64,000 nucleotides of DNA from Liriodendron chinense (taxonomy: Eukaryota > Streptophyta > Magnoliopsida > Magnoliales > Magnoliaceae): assembly GCA_003013855.2 (NCBI GenBank), contig ML058343.1, positions 1,860,001 through 1,924,000 on the forward strand, given 5' to 3'. The first letter of the stretch is position 1. Each line of letters starts with the position of its first letter. Positions 47,750-58,898 of this stretch are shown here, in pieces. The notes beneath the pieces are model-generated. The model had not been told where the DNA came from, ran no database searches, and saw only the letters and a program-made list of their open reading frames with translations. Made by a program: the position numbers and the translations under genes.

Positions 47750-47878
47750 ATTTTTTTTTCACACACACTCACACACTCCACACACGCCTGCACACTCACA
47801 CCTCAATGGGTACTTGAACCCATAACCTCATGTTGAAACTCTTGTGAGTTTACAACTGAGCCATAGGGTCACAGGCAA
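47750..47878 (-). mobile_element. tRNA-derived SINE with 15-bp TSD
   Basis: On the minus strand: box A TATGGCTCAGTTG, box B GGGTTCAAGTACCC, a TG-rich tail and a poly(A) stretch (seen as T's 47751-47759). Flanked by GGTAAGAACTTTAGT (47735-47749) and GGTAAAAACTTTAGT (47879-47893), a 15-bp TSD with one change. Same family as 62040-62173. Confidence 0.88.
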
Positions 47879-47893
47879 GGTAAAAACTTTAGT

Positions 47894-49329
47894 TGAAAGA
47901 GATTAATTTTCATAAAACTAATTTCTAAATGAAGAATTTGAGGGTGGTAAATGATACTTTTAAGCAGTTATTTGAATGCTATTAACTGCTTTGTACATTA
48001 TTACTCATTTACAGACGCCTATTTTACAAAAGTTTTGGTACTTTAAACTGGTTTTAAAAATCTTGTGTTGATATCATAAAAATACACTAAATGATATTAT
48101 CAAAATATTTTTTGAAATATTGGAAGATTTTAAAGTTTCAGGTTCTATAGCGATATTTTGGCCAAAAACACTAAAAAACTTTAAGAATTTGTCATATAAA
48201 CATATATTAAAATTTTAAATACATTTATTAATTTGTAATAAATATTGTTTAATATTTTTATTTTCAGCAAGATTTTTCTAATAACATCCTGAGAGGACTC
48301 AAATTTTGAAATTCTCATAAGAAATTTCTTGCTGAGAATGAGATTTGTCAACTTGTACATACAAGATCGTGCATATGATGCGCAGATTGAATGTCTTGCA
48401 GAGAACATAATGGGTCATGTAGCTCTTGAGACTGCCACATCAATATTATGTAATCATATCTTACCTATAAAATAAATTTGAGATTTTGTCCCACTATGGA
48501 TGATATATACACAGCGAGACAAAATCTGAAATCTCCAATAGGCTCGAGTGGTAGACAAACTCATTAAGATCACGAGATTGAGTGCTCATGTAGTGTGGGT
48601 GTGTGTGTGGGTGACAAACTCATTAATTGGGGGTTGAACCAGCAATTTGTTTCTAGAATACAATGAAGCCAAAATCTCGATCGTCCATTGTCAACAAGTA
48701 TTGTTGGACAATCAACCCCCAACATCATTAATAAGGGGCCAAATCAGAAAAGAAGTGATTATTGGTATAATGAATATTGAATGCTCTTGCAATCTGCCGT
48801 AGAAGGTTTTATGTTAAGACTCTTTTTTATCTTAAATTTCAATTGAAGAGAGATCACCAGGATAAAGGTGTCATCCAATGGGTGGGACTCACACATCATC
48901 ATGTTCTCCTGTCTATTATGGAGTAAGATTTGAGCCTTTTAACCACTAAAGTAAGTAACACCTTGAAAATTGAAATAAAAATTAATATTATAGAATATAT
49001 TTTGAAAAATCTTTCTTCAAATTTAAAAATACAAAACCCATTATTTGATTTTGAAAATACTTGATAGAAAGAGTGAAAGCGATTCCTTCCAATGTTAATG
49101 AAAATGTGCCATTTACATGTGTACAAACATAAGACCCACACTGGAAAGGACAAGATCCTTATCATTTTATACCGAACAGCGTCTAAATCTAATGAAAAAA
49201 ATGTATGTACGAGTGTATGACTGACGCTAAGAAGGACAAAATGGTTAGGTAAGTCTTTATTACTTTTTCAGTGCAGGGTTTCACAGCCTGCTAGATGCAA
49301 TCATCCACAAAACCTTGTTTAAAATAGAA
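47894..49329. other. AT-rich spacer, no gene
   Basis: Only short accidental frames. An inverted pair GAGATTTTGTC / GACAAAATCT lies at about 48481-48531, and a doubtful SINE relic at 48534-48612. Nothing else assigned. Confidence 0.4.
48534..48612 (+). mobile_element. Possible degraded SINE of the same family
   Basis: Box A-like TAGGCTCGAGTGG and a GTGTGGGTGTGTGTGTGGG tail in the same order as the other two SINEs, but box B is degraded (GAGATTGAGTGCTC). ACAAACTCATTAA occurs both inside (48553) and at the right edge (48614). Confidence 0.35.
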
Positions 49330-49447
49330 GTGGATTGTGTACTGAATAACTCAGTATGTTATAAGGTATTGAGTAAAGCTCTATGAGGCTTGCTCAGGCA
49401 TATATCCACGCTGTCGATCCATTTTACCAGCTCATTTAAGGCATGAT

Positions 49448-49518
<71 letters not shown>

Positions 49519-49747
49519 AAAGCTCAAGTGGACCACACCATGAGAAACAAACTGAACACCTACAGTTGAAAACTTCTTGAAAACCACAGAAGTTTTGGAT
49601 GAAGTTGGTATGCACATCACTGTGAGTCCTACTCTAGACGTGGACGGCATTATCCCCAGTATTTCTTGCAGTCTGATCTTCCTGAGCTTTGGATATGCTC
49701 CGATTTTGGATACACACCTTAAAATAGTTTTAAAAACTAGATGGATG
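49330..49747. mobile_element. MULE-like MITE fragment with (TA)n
   Basis: Left end GTGGATTGTGTACTGAATAA-type, interior common core ('aaagctcaagtggaccacacc'), interrupted by a (TA)n tract at 49451-49516. The right end is not clear because the next hAT element begins in it. Confidence 0.5.
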
Positions 49748-49755
49748 GTGTGAGT

Positions 49756-50571
49756 TAGAGGTGGGCACAAACCAAGCCAGCTCGAAAGCTTGGCTCGGAT
49801 TGGTTCGAAAAAGCTCGGCTAGGATTGGATCGAATGGAAGTTCAAACCAAACCAAGCCTCCGAGTCAAGCTCGTTTGAAAAAATAAACCAAACTCAAACT
49901 AGGGCAGTTCCGGCTCGGCTCGGCTCGAAGCTCGATTTGATTCAGCTCGGTTTGATTCGGCTCGTAGATTATAAGCACATTGTTTCTTGTGGTGTGATCA
50001 CTTGAGCTTTGGATATGATTCCATTTTGGGATCATGTCCTAAAATGATATGTAAAACAGATGGATGACATGGATAATACATAATACATATACATGATGAC
50101 ATGGATAATACATAATTCATAATACATATACATGATGACATGGATAATACATCACATATATACATGAATGCACACTGTTTCCTTGCACTTGTAAAATTAT
50201 GCTTGTGTACTTTGTTCGGTGAATACTCTTACATGTCTATTTTGAAGGTGCACTCTTTTGGAGGGTGCTAAACATCATATAGTAAGATATGTTTTTACTT
50301 TTTTTTTTTCTAACTTTTTAAATTCTTTTCTATTTAAGTGAATAAGGAAAAAAAAGAGCCATTGTGTGTTTGAACTCAAGCCGGCCCGATTCGAAATTTT
50401 CAACCAAGCCGATCCCGGCTTGAACCAGATTTTTCTGGAGCAAACCAAACTCATTCCACATGGGTCGGCCTGAAACCTAAACCAAACCGATCCACAAACT
50501 GTGGTGGTCCAAAAACAAACCAAACCAAACTAGGGCTAACTCGGCTCGGCCTGGATCGTTGCCCACCTCTA
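49756..50571. mobile_element. hAT-type element, 8-bp TSD GTGTGAGT
   Basis: 816 bp with perfect TSD GTGTGAGT (49748-49755 and 50572-50579); TIR TAGAGGTGGGCA at both ends. Interior 'ggctcgg / aaccaaac' repeats; the centre contains a core-MITE piece (about 49972-50200) with three tandem ~38-bp units (GATGACATGGATAATACATA). No transposase. Confidence 0.9.
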
Positions 50572-50579
50572 GTGTGAGT

Positions 50580-51890
50580 AAGACACATACGTTCACGGTA
50601 GGCCCACAAAGTTAGTACGCAATCCTCCAAATTATAAATACAATTCTCGCTGCCATCCATATACTACACAACAACCAATTTTCTCGAAACCTTGCTCAAA
50701 ATGCAATTTCATATATGCTAGTCAATAACCAGCTTTCTTTCCTGCGTAAGCACGTGCTTTCACCATCAAAGGCCAAGACACCATTTTTCATTAATGGAAT
50801 GAGATGGTGGGAAGATTTTTCCAAGCAAGCAACGGTTCACATCGTTAATCCCCCGACTGTACAAGCACGCAGGTAGGTAATTATTACTTTTGTGTTTGAT
50901 AAAAACTGATAATTTCTCCGTATAAAAAGAGTATGAGAAGGACCTGCGTATATTCATGGCCCCATTATGATGTCAGTAAAATATCTATGCCACCCATCCA
51001 TTTTATCGTAACATTTTAGGGCGCAAGCTCAAAAATGAGGTAGATCCTAAGCTCAAGTGGCCCACACCATAGAAAATTATGGTTATAAAAGGCTTTTAAT
51101 GGTAAGAGTTCAATCCACAATTCTATGTGGCGTGGTCCGCTTGAGCTTTGAATTTGCTTCAATTTTTGGTGCATGCCTCAAAATTAACTCCAAAATGAAT
51201 GGATGAAATGGACAAGTGATTTGTATCATAGTGGCCCCCTAAAAAAAATCACACTCTTTTCATTCTTCTTGCAAAAAAAGCCAAAGTAAATTGTCATTGT
51301 TGGAAAGATTACTCATTTACAAGAGTGAACTGAAAACAAACAGCCTAAAAGCATTCACGTGAAATGGTGTAGTTTCTCGGACATAACATGGGAAACTTCC
51401 ATACACATAATCACGTGTGGACTTGTAAGCATTACCCACATCACATATCGGTGCTGTCCACCACGTCCAATTCACATTTTATAGGCTGTGCAGAAAAAAA
51501 AAAAATCATACTAATTGTATTACCCAAACCGTCCAATCAGTGGCATGCAAAAATGGATGGACAAGATTGTATTACCCAAGTCTGATATGAATGTTTAAGA
51601 CTATATTACTGTTACATAATAGCAGAAAAAGAGTGAAATAAACCTAATGGACGGTCTTGATAGGTGATGCGGATTTGAATGGAATCATGCACTTAATACA
51701 CTCTTTGATGTGGTTAACCGTTTATGTCGGCAGGCATGTGGTGTCGCATTGTCCACGTCAGTATAAGGATTATGTTGACGCGTGTCCAGAAATTCAGCTG
51801 CAGTGATGGACCGAAATTGGGTACAACGCGTGTTCTACGCGGCGTGAACGATTTTCAAGCTCATGATGTATGGGTGACAGCCACTGCTAA
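50580..51890. other. Spacer with one core-MITE fragment
   Basis: 50955-51245 carries the common MITE core ('ccacccatccattttatcg' ... 'gaatggatgaaatgg'). The rest, including 51380-51890, has no gene or transposon end that I can defend. Confidence 0.4.
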
Positions 51891-52415
51891 GGACGCGAAT
51901 TGCCTGCCAGAGGGTGTCGGGCAAAGGACAAAGTCAAAGAAGTCAGGTAGGGCCCACCGTGATGTTTTGTGAGAAATCTATACTGTTCATCTGTTTTCCA
52001 GATCATAATAGGACAGAAGCCAAAACAAATGAGGTAGATCAAACTTATGTGGGCCGCACAATAGGAAACAAACAGTGAGGATTGAACTTCAACCATTGAA
52101 AATTCCTGACGCCACAGAATTTTTTAATTGGCTAATATTTTTATGCTATCAGTTCATCCCAGCACCTTATGAACGGTATGAATGGCATATGAACATCAGG
52201 GTGGACCCAGGGAGGTTTGAACAGTAGGCATTTCCCTACCCACATCTTCCTGTTATGCAGCCCACTTGAGTTTTGGATCTACCTCATTTTCGGAGCCATC
52301 TACTAACATGATCTGTAAAAACAGATGAAAGGGGTGGATTTCTCACAAACACCATGGTGGACCCCACCTAGCTTCCTGTCGCAGGAAGTTCCAGCGTTGG
52401 AGGAAATCCGCGTCC
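51891..52415. mobile_element. MULE-like MITE, GGACGCG(A/G)ATT ends
   Basis: Left GGACGCGAATTGCCTGCCAG, right (reverse complement) GGACGCGGATTTCCTCCAACG; second-level inverted match 'aggtggggcccaccgtgatg' / 'catggtggaccccacct'. Interior common core. No TSD found. Confidence 0.65.
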
Positions 52416-53083
52416 ACCTCTCTGCCGACGTAAATGCCAAAGATCAGCTCGATGAGAAAACTGTGGTGGAGGTGTCGCGTGCTTGAGTTTAGATGAGACT
52501 TCTGAATGTGTTTTCTTCATCCTAGCAAGCGACGCCTGATGAACGGAGTGGATTGTTCATCTTAGTTTCGGATCTGGATGATTTTTGGTCTCAGGGCCTA
52601 GCATCGAGTGGCGCATCTGATGAACGGACTGGATTTCTCACATATATTGTTGTACACACGCAGCTTAAAACAGGTATTACATAGGATTCCCGGTCGGTGA
52701 AGCAGAAAGGTCAGTGCTCCCACGTGTCCTTTCGCTTCCATTATTATACACCGGTATACCATGTGATCTGGATGTCGACTTTCAACCGCCACCTGTCCGT
52801 TTGATTGGGAGTGGCCACCCGGCTGTCTAAAACGGTTTATTCAAGATATTTAAGGTGATCCAATCGCTGAGACCTTTCCAAGGCTGACGAGGATCTAGTG
52901 CATATCTTATGAGTCGATGCCATTACTGGAACGGTGCCAAACGCGCATCATAGTTGAACTCTTGCACCTTTTCTTACGTATTGGATTCCATAAACCCGCA
53001 TTTCAACTGGGTCCCACAATTATAATGCATCCACAAAATTTCAACGGTTGCCATCTATATGCAACTCAAGTTGAGCCATCTAG
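52416..53083. other. Unclassified spacer
   Basis: No recognisable gene or repeat end; ORFs of 60-70 codons only. Confidence 0.35.
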
Positions 53084-53091
53084 ATGGTGGG

Positions 53092-53863
53092 CAATGTTGT
53101 CAAAATCATTATCGTATTAGGGGTTGAATTGTATTGAATAACAAATTGTAAGATTTTTTATTAATTTTTAAAAAAATTAAACAATGTATGAAAAATATAA
53201 ATAAAACAAATTGTTTTTAAAAACTCTCCTATTGCCATTAATGTGCAATAAGTAATATCATGTCGTGATAGTGTTAAAAAATTTTTTTATTTTTTTGTCT
53301 CTTTAGAAATTTACCTTAAAAAAATTATATAAAGGTCCTTTAATAATTTATATTCTTGTTACCTTTCTAGAATGGAGAATTATTATGAAAAAAATGGCCT
53401 TTAATAAGGTAGACTAATGAAAAATGATATTTTGATTTCAAAATACCTTTCCATAGCATGATCATAATCATCCATAATAATATTGCAAGCATGTCATACA
53501 TCAATTCGGTGTTTCGATCAGTTAAATAAGAACTTACAAAGTTACATGGTTTAACATTGAAGAGAAAAAATATCATTTAATCACTTATACATAATAAATA
53601 AAATAATTTATCTTTTCTAAATGATTCTTAAAACTCCCATCAGTTTAAAAACATAAAATGAAAGCAAGTGAAGCTTAAAGTAAAAGAGAAAAAGTATGAT
53701 TTGAGTTATAAATCAAGATTTGAATCGTAAATCGTAGGATTCAAATGGTATAATTGTAGGATTCATGCAAAAACGGATTCGAGGTTGGGATTTAAATCGT
53801 TTTGCTTAAGATCTCACATATAGTAAATCGTAAATCATAAATTATAGGATTTTGACAACATTG
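53092..53863. mobile_element. hAT-type MITE, 8-bp TSD ATGGTGGG
   Basis: 772 bp, AT-rich, with perfect TSD ATGGTGGG (53084-53091 and 53864-53871) and 16-bp TIRs CAATGTTGTCAAAATC. The right half has repeats of 'aatcgtaaatc' and 'gtaggattca'. No transposase. Confidence 0.92.
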
Positions 53864-54167
53864 ATGGTGGGTCTTACTTTGAATGAGTTGTAAATAAAAA
53901 TTACATGACACATGTCATGAGATTTGTGGGAACGAAGGATAGCAAAGATGAAAAGAATTAACAGTCTAAGTTTAACAAACAAGTGCCCTTTGATCTATGG
54001 CCCACTGAGATGTCTGTTGGGCGTCCACTTTGATCTACGTCCACCATCTCTGCCGACTGTAACAGCTCATTTTAGTATGAGTGGCTAAAAATCATGTCCA
54101 CTAAAAATCATATGTCCACTGTTACCATTTGTTTTCTTAGAAAGGGTTAATTGTCCCTATACTTGAC

Positions 54168-54557
54168 GGGAGTCGATTGGGTACTTCCCTTGATAAGTCA
54201 CATGATGTTTTCATTTTATCCGCGTCATCCATGATTTTTTAAGGGGGGGCACAAGAAGTTTTGGATCAAGTTAATATTTGTTTTTTTTCCCTTCATCCCA
54301 GTCTATATGACCTTATGAGTAGGTTGGATGGTAAATAAACATCACAATGGGCCTTCAGAAGGTTCCAATGGTGGGCACCATAACAATGCTGCTTCCTGTT
54401 TTGTGGCCCACTTGAACCTTGTAACTGCTTCAATTTTGGGCTTTGACATGAAAAGTTAGATGGATGGTGTGGATGAAATCCATACATCATGGTGGACCCT
54501 CATAGCCACAGTTTGTCTCAAGCTCAAGACATGTAGGGAAGTACCCAATCCATGCCC
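54168..54557. mobile_element. MULE-type MITE, 9-bp TSD ATACTTGAC
   Basis: 390 bp with perfect TSD ATACTTGAC (54159-54167 and 54558-54566). TIRs GGGAGTCGATTGGGTACTTC and (reverse complement) GGGCATGGATTGGGTACTTC. Interior common core ('gttttggatcaagttaatatttg', 'aggttggatggtaaataaac'). Confidence 0.88.
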
Positions 54558-55430
54558 ATACTTGACTTAACAACTTTCAATCATGCTTTGAGTGAGCTCC
54601 ATCTCTAACAGCAGCACATGGTCCAATTAAATCTCCCATATCAAGTCACTATAAAGATATGTGATATAGATCACTTACAATCCACCTCTAATATATAACA
54701 CAATTGAGCTGCAAAACCAAACAATAGGATAAAAACGCCTGCCAAACTTTTTTTGAATCATTGATTGTATTTGTATTTTTCTTTATTTGTGGTGAATCGG
54801 TTTGATGAAATATAAACATCACAACAGTCCTAGATGAGTTTTAATGGTGAGCTTCTCCGCATGCTTCCTTTAGTTTGGCTCCGTGTTTATTAGAAATGGG
54901 GCCTATCCAGTATGTACTTGACGTAACAATTTTCAATCATACTTTCAGTGATCTCCATGTTTGACAGCGGCACATGGGCTGATTAAATTCCACCACATAC
55001 GTGATAGCAGAGTCACCATACAATGTATGACCTATATACATAACACAATTTGACCACACCACCACACAATAGGATGAAGGCGGACACCAAACTTTTTTAC
55101 CATTATTATATTTGTTTTTTTCCCTTCTTTGTGGTGTGATTCACCTTATGGACAAGTTGGATGGAATATTGACAGCATGGCGGTTCTAGGTTTTAGTGGT
55201 ATGCTTCCTTGTCTCCACCGTCTCCTTTGGCATGGCTCCAACTTGAGTTTTAGATTCACCTAATTTTAGGCTCAAGTCCTAACATGAGATGACACAAACT
55301 GATGGAAGGAGTAGAAGCGACAAGGACATTAAGGTGGCCCCATAAGGCTTTTTGGTTTCAATGGTGAGCTTTCTTCTTGCACAAGCTTGCTCAATTGGTT
55401 TCAATTGTGAGCTTTTTATTTTGTGAGGGG
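54558..55430 (+). repeat. Two-unit diverged tandem duplication (~365 bp)
   Basis: 54556-54870 recurs at 54920-55215: ACTTGAC(T/G)TAACAA(C/T)TTTCAATCAT, 'gacagcggcacatgg' versus 'aacagcagcacatgg', 'aacaataggat' versus 'cacaataggat', 'ccaaactttttt'. The unit resembles a MITE interior. No gene. Confidence 0.7.
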
Positions 55431-55437
55431 ATCGCTA

Positions 55438-55640
55438 AAGGGATGTTTGGATCATAAGTTACTTGAGCTACTTATGCCTCAAGTAGCTTATCTTGATTTC
55501 TACTTATTAAACTGAAATAATTAACTTTAAATAAAAAAGTTACTTATAAGTAATCATAAACCAAACTTATCTCAAATAAGTTACTTATTTACTGTTGTAA
55601 GTAGAAAAAATAACTTATTTGGCACAAGTTCTCCTAGGAG
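55438..55640. mobile_element. PIF-like MITE, 'gtttggatcataagttactt' family
   Basis: GGGATGTTTGGATCATAAGT start, repeats of 'aagtagctta / taagttactt', end near 'aaataacttatttggc'. Relatives at about 61998-62350 and 63363-63500. Confidence 0.6.
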
Positions 55641-55649
55641 AGCAAATCA

Positions 55650-56212
55650 CTACTTAGGGGTGGTTCAACAAGTAATCTTCTTATATGGATTGATATTACT
55701 GTGCCAGACAATATCATGATAAAAATGTGAAACTACATGGCAGGTGTATTGCGAAAGATTTAAATTTTTATGGGGTTTGAATCTTGTAGCCATAAATCAT
55801 GATATAGTGTGACTATGGGCCTAACCTATTTAATATGGGCCTCAACCTTTCTAAGGTTTTTTTTTTTTTTTTTTTTTTTTTTGGCTTATACATATTGTTA
55901 CTCACAAGAGACTACATTGTGAAAATAGTATTTTATATATCATTGAGAATGCATGATACATAGAAAAGGTAGAGTGAGAGAGAGAGAGAGGGAGAGTTAT
56001 GGTCCACCTAAATAATAACTTTAAACCTTTCATGTGTTTATGACATTCAACCCATCTAATACGTTGGCTTTATCATGAAGATCACCTTGTAAAAAAATAT
56101 ATATACTCATCAAGTGCACCACGAATCTTTTTTACTATTTATCAATGGCTAGAAATTATTTTATATGGTGTGATTGACTTGATAAGTAGATGTAGATGAT
56201 TTTTGCAGTAGA
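55650..56212. other. AT-rich spacer with T run
   Basis: T run 55858-55882 and (GA)n 55976-55994; no gene seen. Confidence 0.4.
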
Positions 56213-56958
56213 TGGATCTTGTTCTATCGTTGATCAAAAATTTTTATATGAAAAATACGAATCGGAGTTTGAAGGAGGGGAAGGATAAGGAACCCTTGAC
56301 CCACAACAGATAGAAGAAGATTTATTCAATCACATAGTTTAGGCTCCTAGAATATGGCGCCCTTGTGGCAATCTATTTGATTATATCGAAAGGATTAATG
56401 AATTGAGATTTCCCTGTTGGGCCAGGTCATTTCGGGGCAAGCGGATCATTTATCATAAAGAGGGTGAGCTTCAAGAGAATGATTCGGAGTTCTTGCAGAG
56501 TGGAACTATGCAGTACCACACATGAGGTAGATCTTCCAAAGAACAAGGCTTTTTTCGAATAAGTTAATTCGTTTGGGACCCTGCAGATCCATTCTTTTTC
56601 CTATTCCAAGATCAGCCCTTTGTCTCTATGTTTTCACGTTTAGAATTCTTTGTAAATGAAGAGATGTCAAATGGGCTTATTACTTCCCAAACAAATCCTC
56701 CCACATCTATATATAAATGTTGGTTAATCAAGAATATGTAAGAAAAACACTACGAATTGTTAATTCATCGCCAGAGATGGCTTAGAACCAATAGTTCATT
56801 ATCTAATGGATCTTTCCGTTCTAATACTTCATCCGAGAGTTATCAGTATTTATCAAATCTGTTCCTATCTAATGGAACGCTATTAGATCAAATGACAAAG
56901 GCATTGTTGAGAAAGAGATAGCTTTTCTCGGATGAAATGAAACATTTGATTTATGTAA
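56213..56958 (+). pseudogene. ycf2: ycf2 3' fragment, broken
   Basis: Reads as the Ycf2 C-terminus (FLYEKYESEFEEGEG, FNHIVWAPRIWRPWGN-like, SGTMQYHT, LSNGSFRSNT, SNGTLLDQMTKALLRKR) in shifting frames. In-frame stops occur at GGATAAGGA (about 56285) and AGATAGCTT (about 56920). It ends at a TAA at 56956-56958. Plastid Ycf2 belongs to the plastid import-motor complex; this nuclear piece is non-functional. Confidence 0.88.
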
Positions 56959-57048
56959 TAGGAGAATGATTTCCCATTCCTTAACCGGAAAGATATGTAG
57001 CTATGAAAGAGGGATTAAGTGGGACAGAATTGACCGGGTGGCAGAGTC

Positions 57049-57333
57049 GTGGAAACACTTGTTTATTCCATATTTTGGACCTTAGCTCCATGGGACAATA
57101 TGCTATTGTTGAAACATGGAAGAATTGAAATCTTAGATCAAAACACTATGTACAGATGGTATGAACTGCCTAAATAAGAATTCTTGAACGGCGAACAACC
57201 AGAGCCTCTTACTCATTGCATCAAACAATTTTCATTAATGAAACATGTAAATCCATTGGAAAATAAAAAAGACGCATGTCCGATGAAATGGTTGTTGCTA
57301 TCTGCTCCAATAACAAATCATTGGTTTAACTAA
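57049..57333 (+). pseudogene. ycf15: ycf15 copy, broken
   Basis: 95-codon frame beginning VETLVYSIFWTLAPWDNMLL and continuing KHGRIEILDQNTM; the plastid ATG is replaced by GTG, and a stop follows YELPK. It ends ITNHWFN then TAA. In plastid DNA ycf15 lies just after ycf2, as here; it is itself of doubtful coding status there. Confidence 0.85.
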
Positions 57334-57710
57334 ATAACTAAATAAAATAGATAGACATTTCTCTTCGTCTCAGGTCGATGGATCTTCTCAATTGAAAGAT
57401 CTCCTATATGGAGAATACACATTCCAGTTGACTGAGCTTAATTCTAATTATTTTGTTCTGAAGCAAAGATATCCATGGGGGCAGGTTCGTCCTATTCAGA
57501 TATTCATGACTAAGAGATATTGGATTCTCTTTCATATATGCCCTAAATGGAGAAGGAAGGTTGGAATGCCAGTAGACGTTTATTATCTAATTTACTCGAC
57601 CCGATAGCACTCATTTTGGGAACGTCCAGTGCCAAAGTCACTAAATGGGGAAGTCACCAATCCCTAAAACGGACTATGTAATGTACTTTATCTGTTGGGT
57701 TACGGGTGGG

Positions 57711-58898
57711 CATTTTACCAGAGGTTTCTATTGGATCAATTTACCCTTATGTGATTCCTATTGGTGGGACCAACAATTAGAAAGCTCATATGTCACATGT
57801 ACTTAATAGGTTGGATATTATTCACTGGTTGGACTGTTCTTTGTGGTCCAACCCTAGTATGTATAGCCGTACATACATACATATCCCATGCTCGAATACT
57901 TTCAAGTTAAGAGCACTTTCTTTTAAGTTAAGAGCATGGATATCAATCATGTTTAGTTTAAAACATATACTAAGAAGACAGTGATTGTCAACATATGCCA
58001 CCACTCTCCCTCAAATGAAACATGCTTAGGTATAACTTTTCAAATGCTTCCCATTAGTAGACTGGATTTTTATTGTCTTTTAATTCTTTTCTTTAAATAG
58101 TGGACCGACCAAACTTGACAACCATCAAGCTACCAAATGATTATTCACATACAAAATTCTCTTAAATATTCATATGTAACACTGCACAAAAAATGAGTGA
58201 ACTATATGCATACAACAGTAGGTGAAGGCACTTGTAAAACATTATACAACCTATGAGTAAACTACAACCACACCTGATAATAATGACCTCATTAAAAAAC
58301 AATGAACAACAAATGAAAGCCTCCGTTCGTAGCAATTTATCACCTAGATACTTGGTTATTAATGATTTATGGCTAAGATCATCATTATCACATCCACATA
58401 GGCTCAAATTAATTTTTCGAGGCATAACTTCACTTACTAGATTTGATTGTATTTCTCAGGCTAGAGGTAGAAAAGAAGGGTTGGCTGCCAGTGTTGCTAT
58501 TTTGTGGTTGTTCTTGGGCTGGAAGTGGACATGGTGCGGTCCTTTTAGTGTTGACAATGACGATTTTTTGGAGATGGGGTTGCAGTAGTGGGCTATCACA
58601 TCAATTTTTTAAATGACAAAAATGCTCTTGGTTGAAGACATTTTAAATGGCATTCTCTATATTTCAAATCCCCATATACTTTTAAAAGTAAAAAGTTTTG
58701 AATTCTTTTTTACACAGCTACTCATGTTATATATGCCAAGGGAAGTGGCATGTGCAATGCTTGTCCAAAGAGGAAGGAGAGATTTTTAAAGGGGATAGAG
58801 AAAAAAACCAAGGGAGAGGGAGTGTGCTACTAGGACACAAAAAACATGGGAGAAGTTGGTAAAATTTTGTTTTGGTGGATAGATCTATGAGCATGCAG
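57711..58898. other. Unclassified region
   Basis: Small direct repeat 'aagttaagagca' (57904, 57926). The 111-codon frame at 58253-58588 has no similarity that I recognise and unremarkable composition. No gene called. Confidence 0.35.

Larger units (their letters stand above)
56213..57710 (+). other. Nuclear insertion of plastid DNA (ycf2-ycf15 region)
   Basis: About 1.5 kb collinear with the plastid inverted-repeat interval from the ycf2 3' end through ycf15 towards trnL-CAA. Coding frames are broken by stops and indels, so it is an old transfer. Downstream of ycf15 the text 'gtcgatggatcttctcaattg' ... 'ctaagagatattggattctc' is also plastid spacer by my recollection. Boundaries are approximate. 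Confidence 0.88.

Noticed and set aside
56213..57710. Active ycf2/ycf15 genes
   Set aside because: In-frame stops and indels; surrounded by nuclear repeats.
58253..58588. 111-residue frame in the right part of the window
   Set aside because: No recognisable domain, start context or neighbour support.
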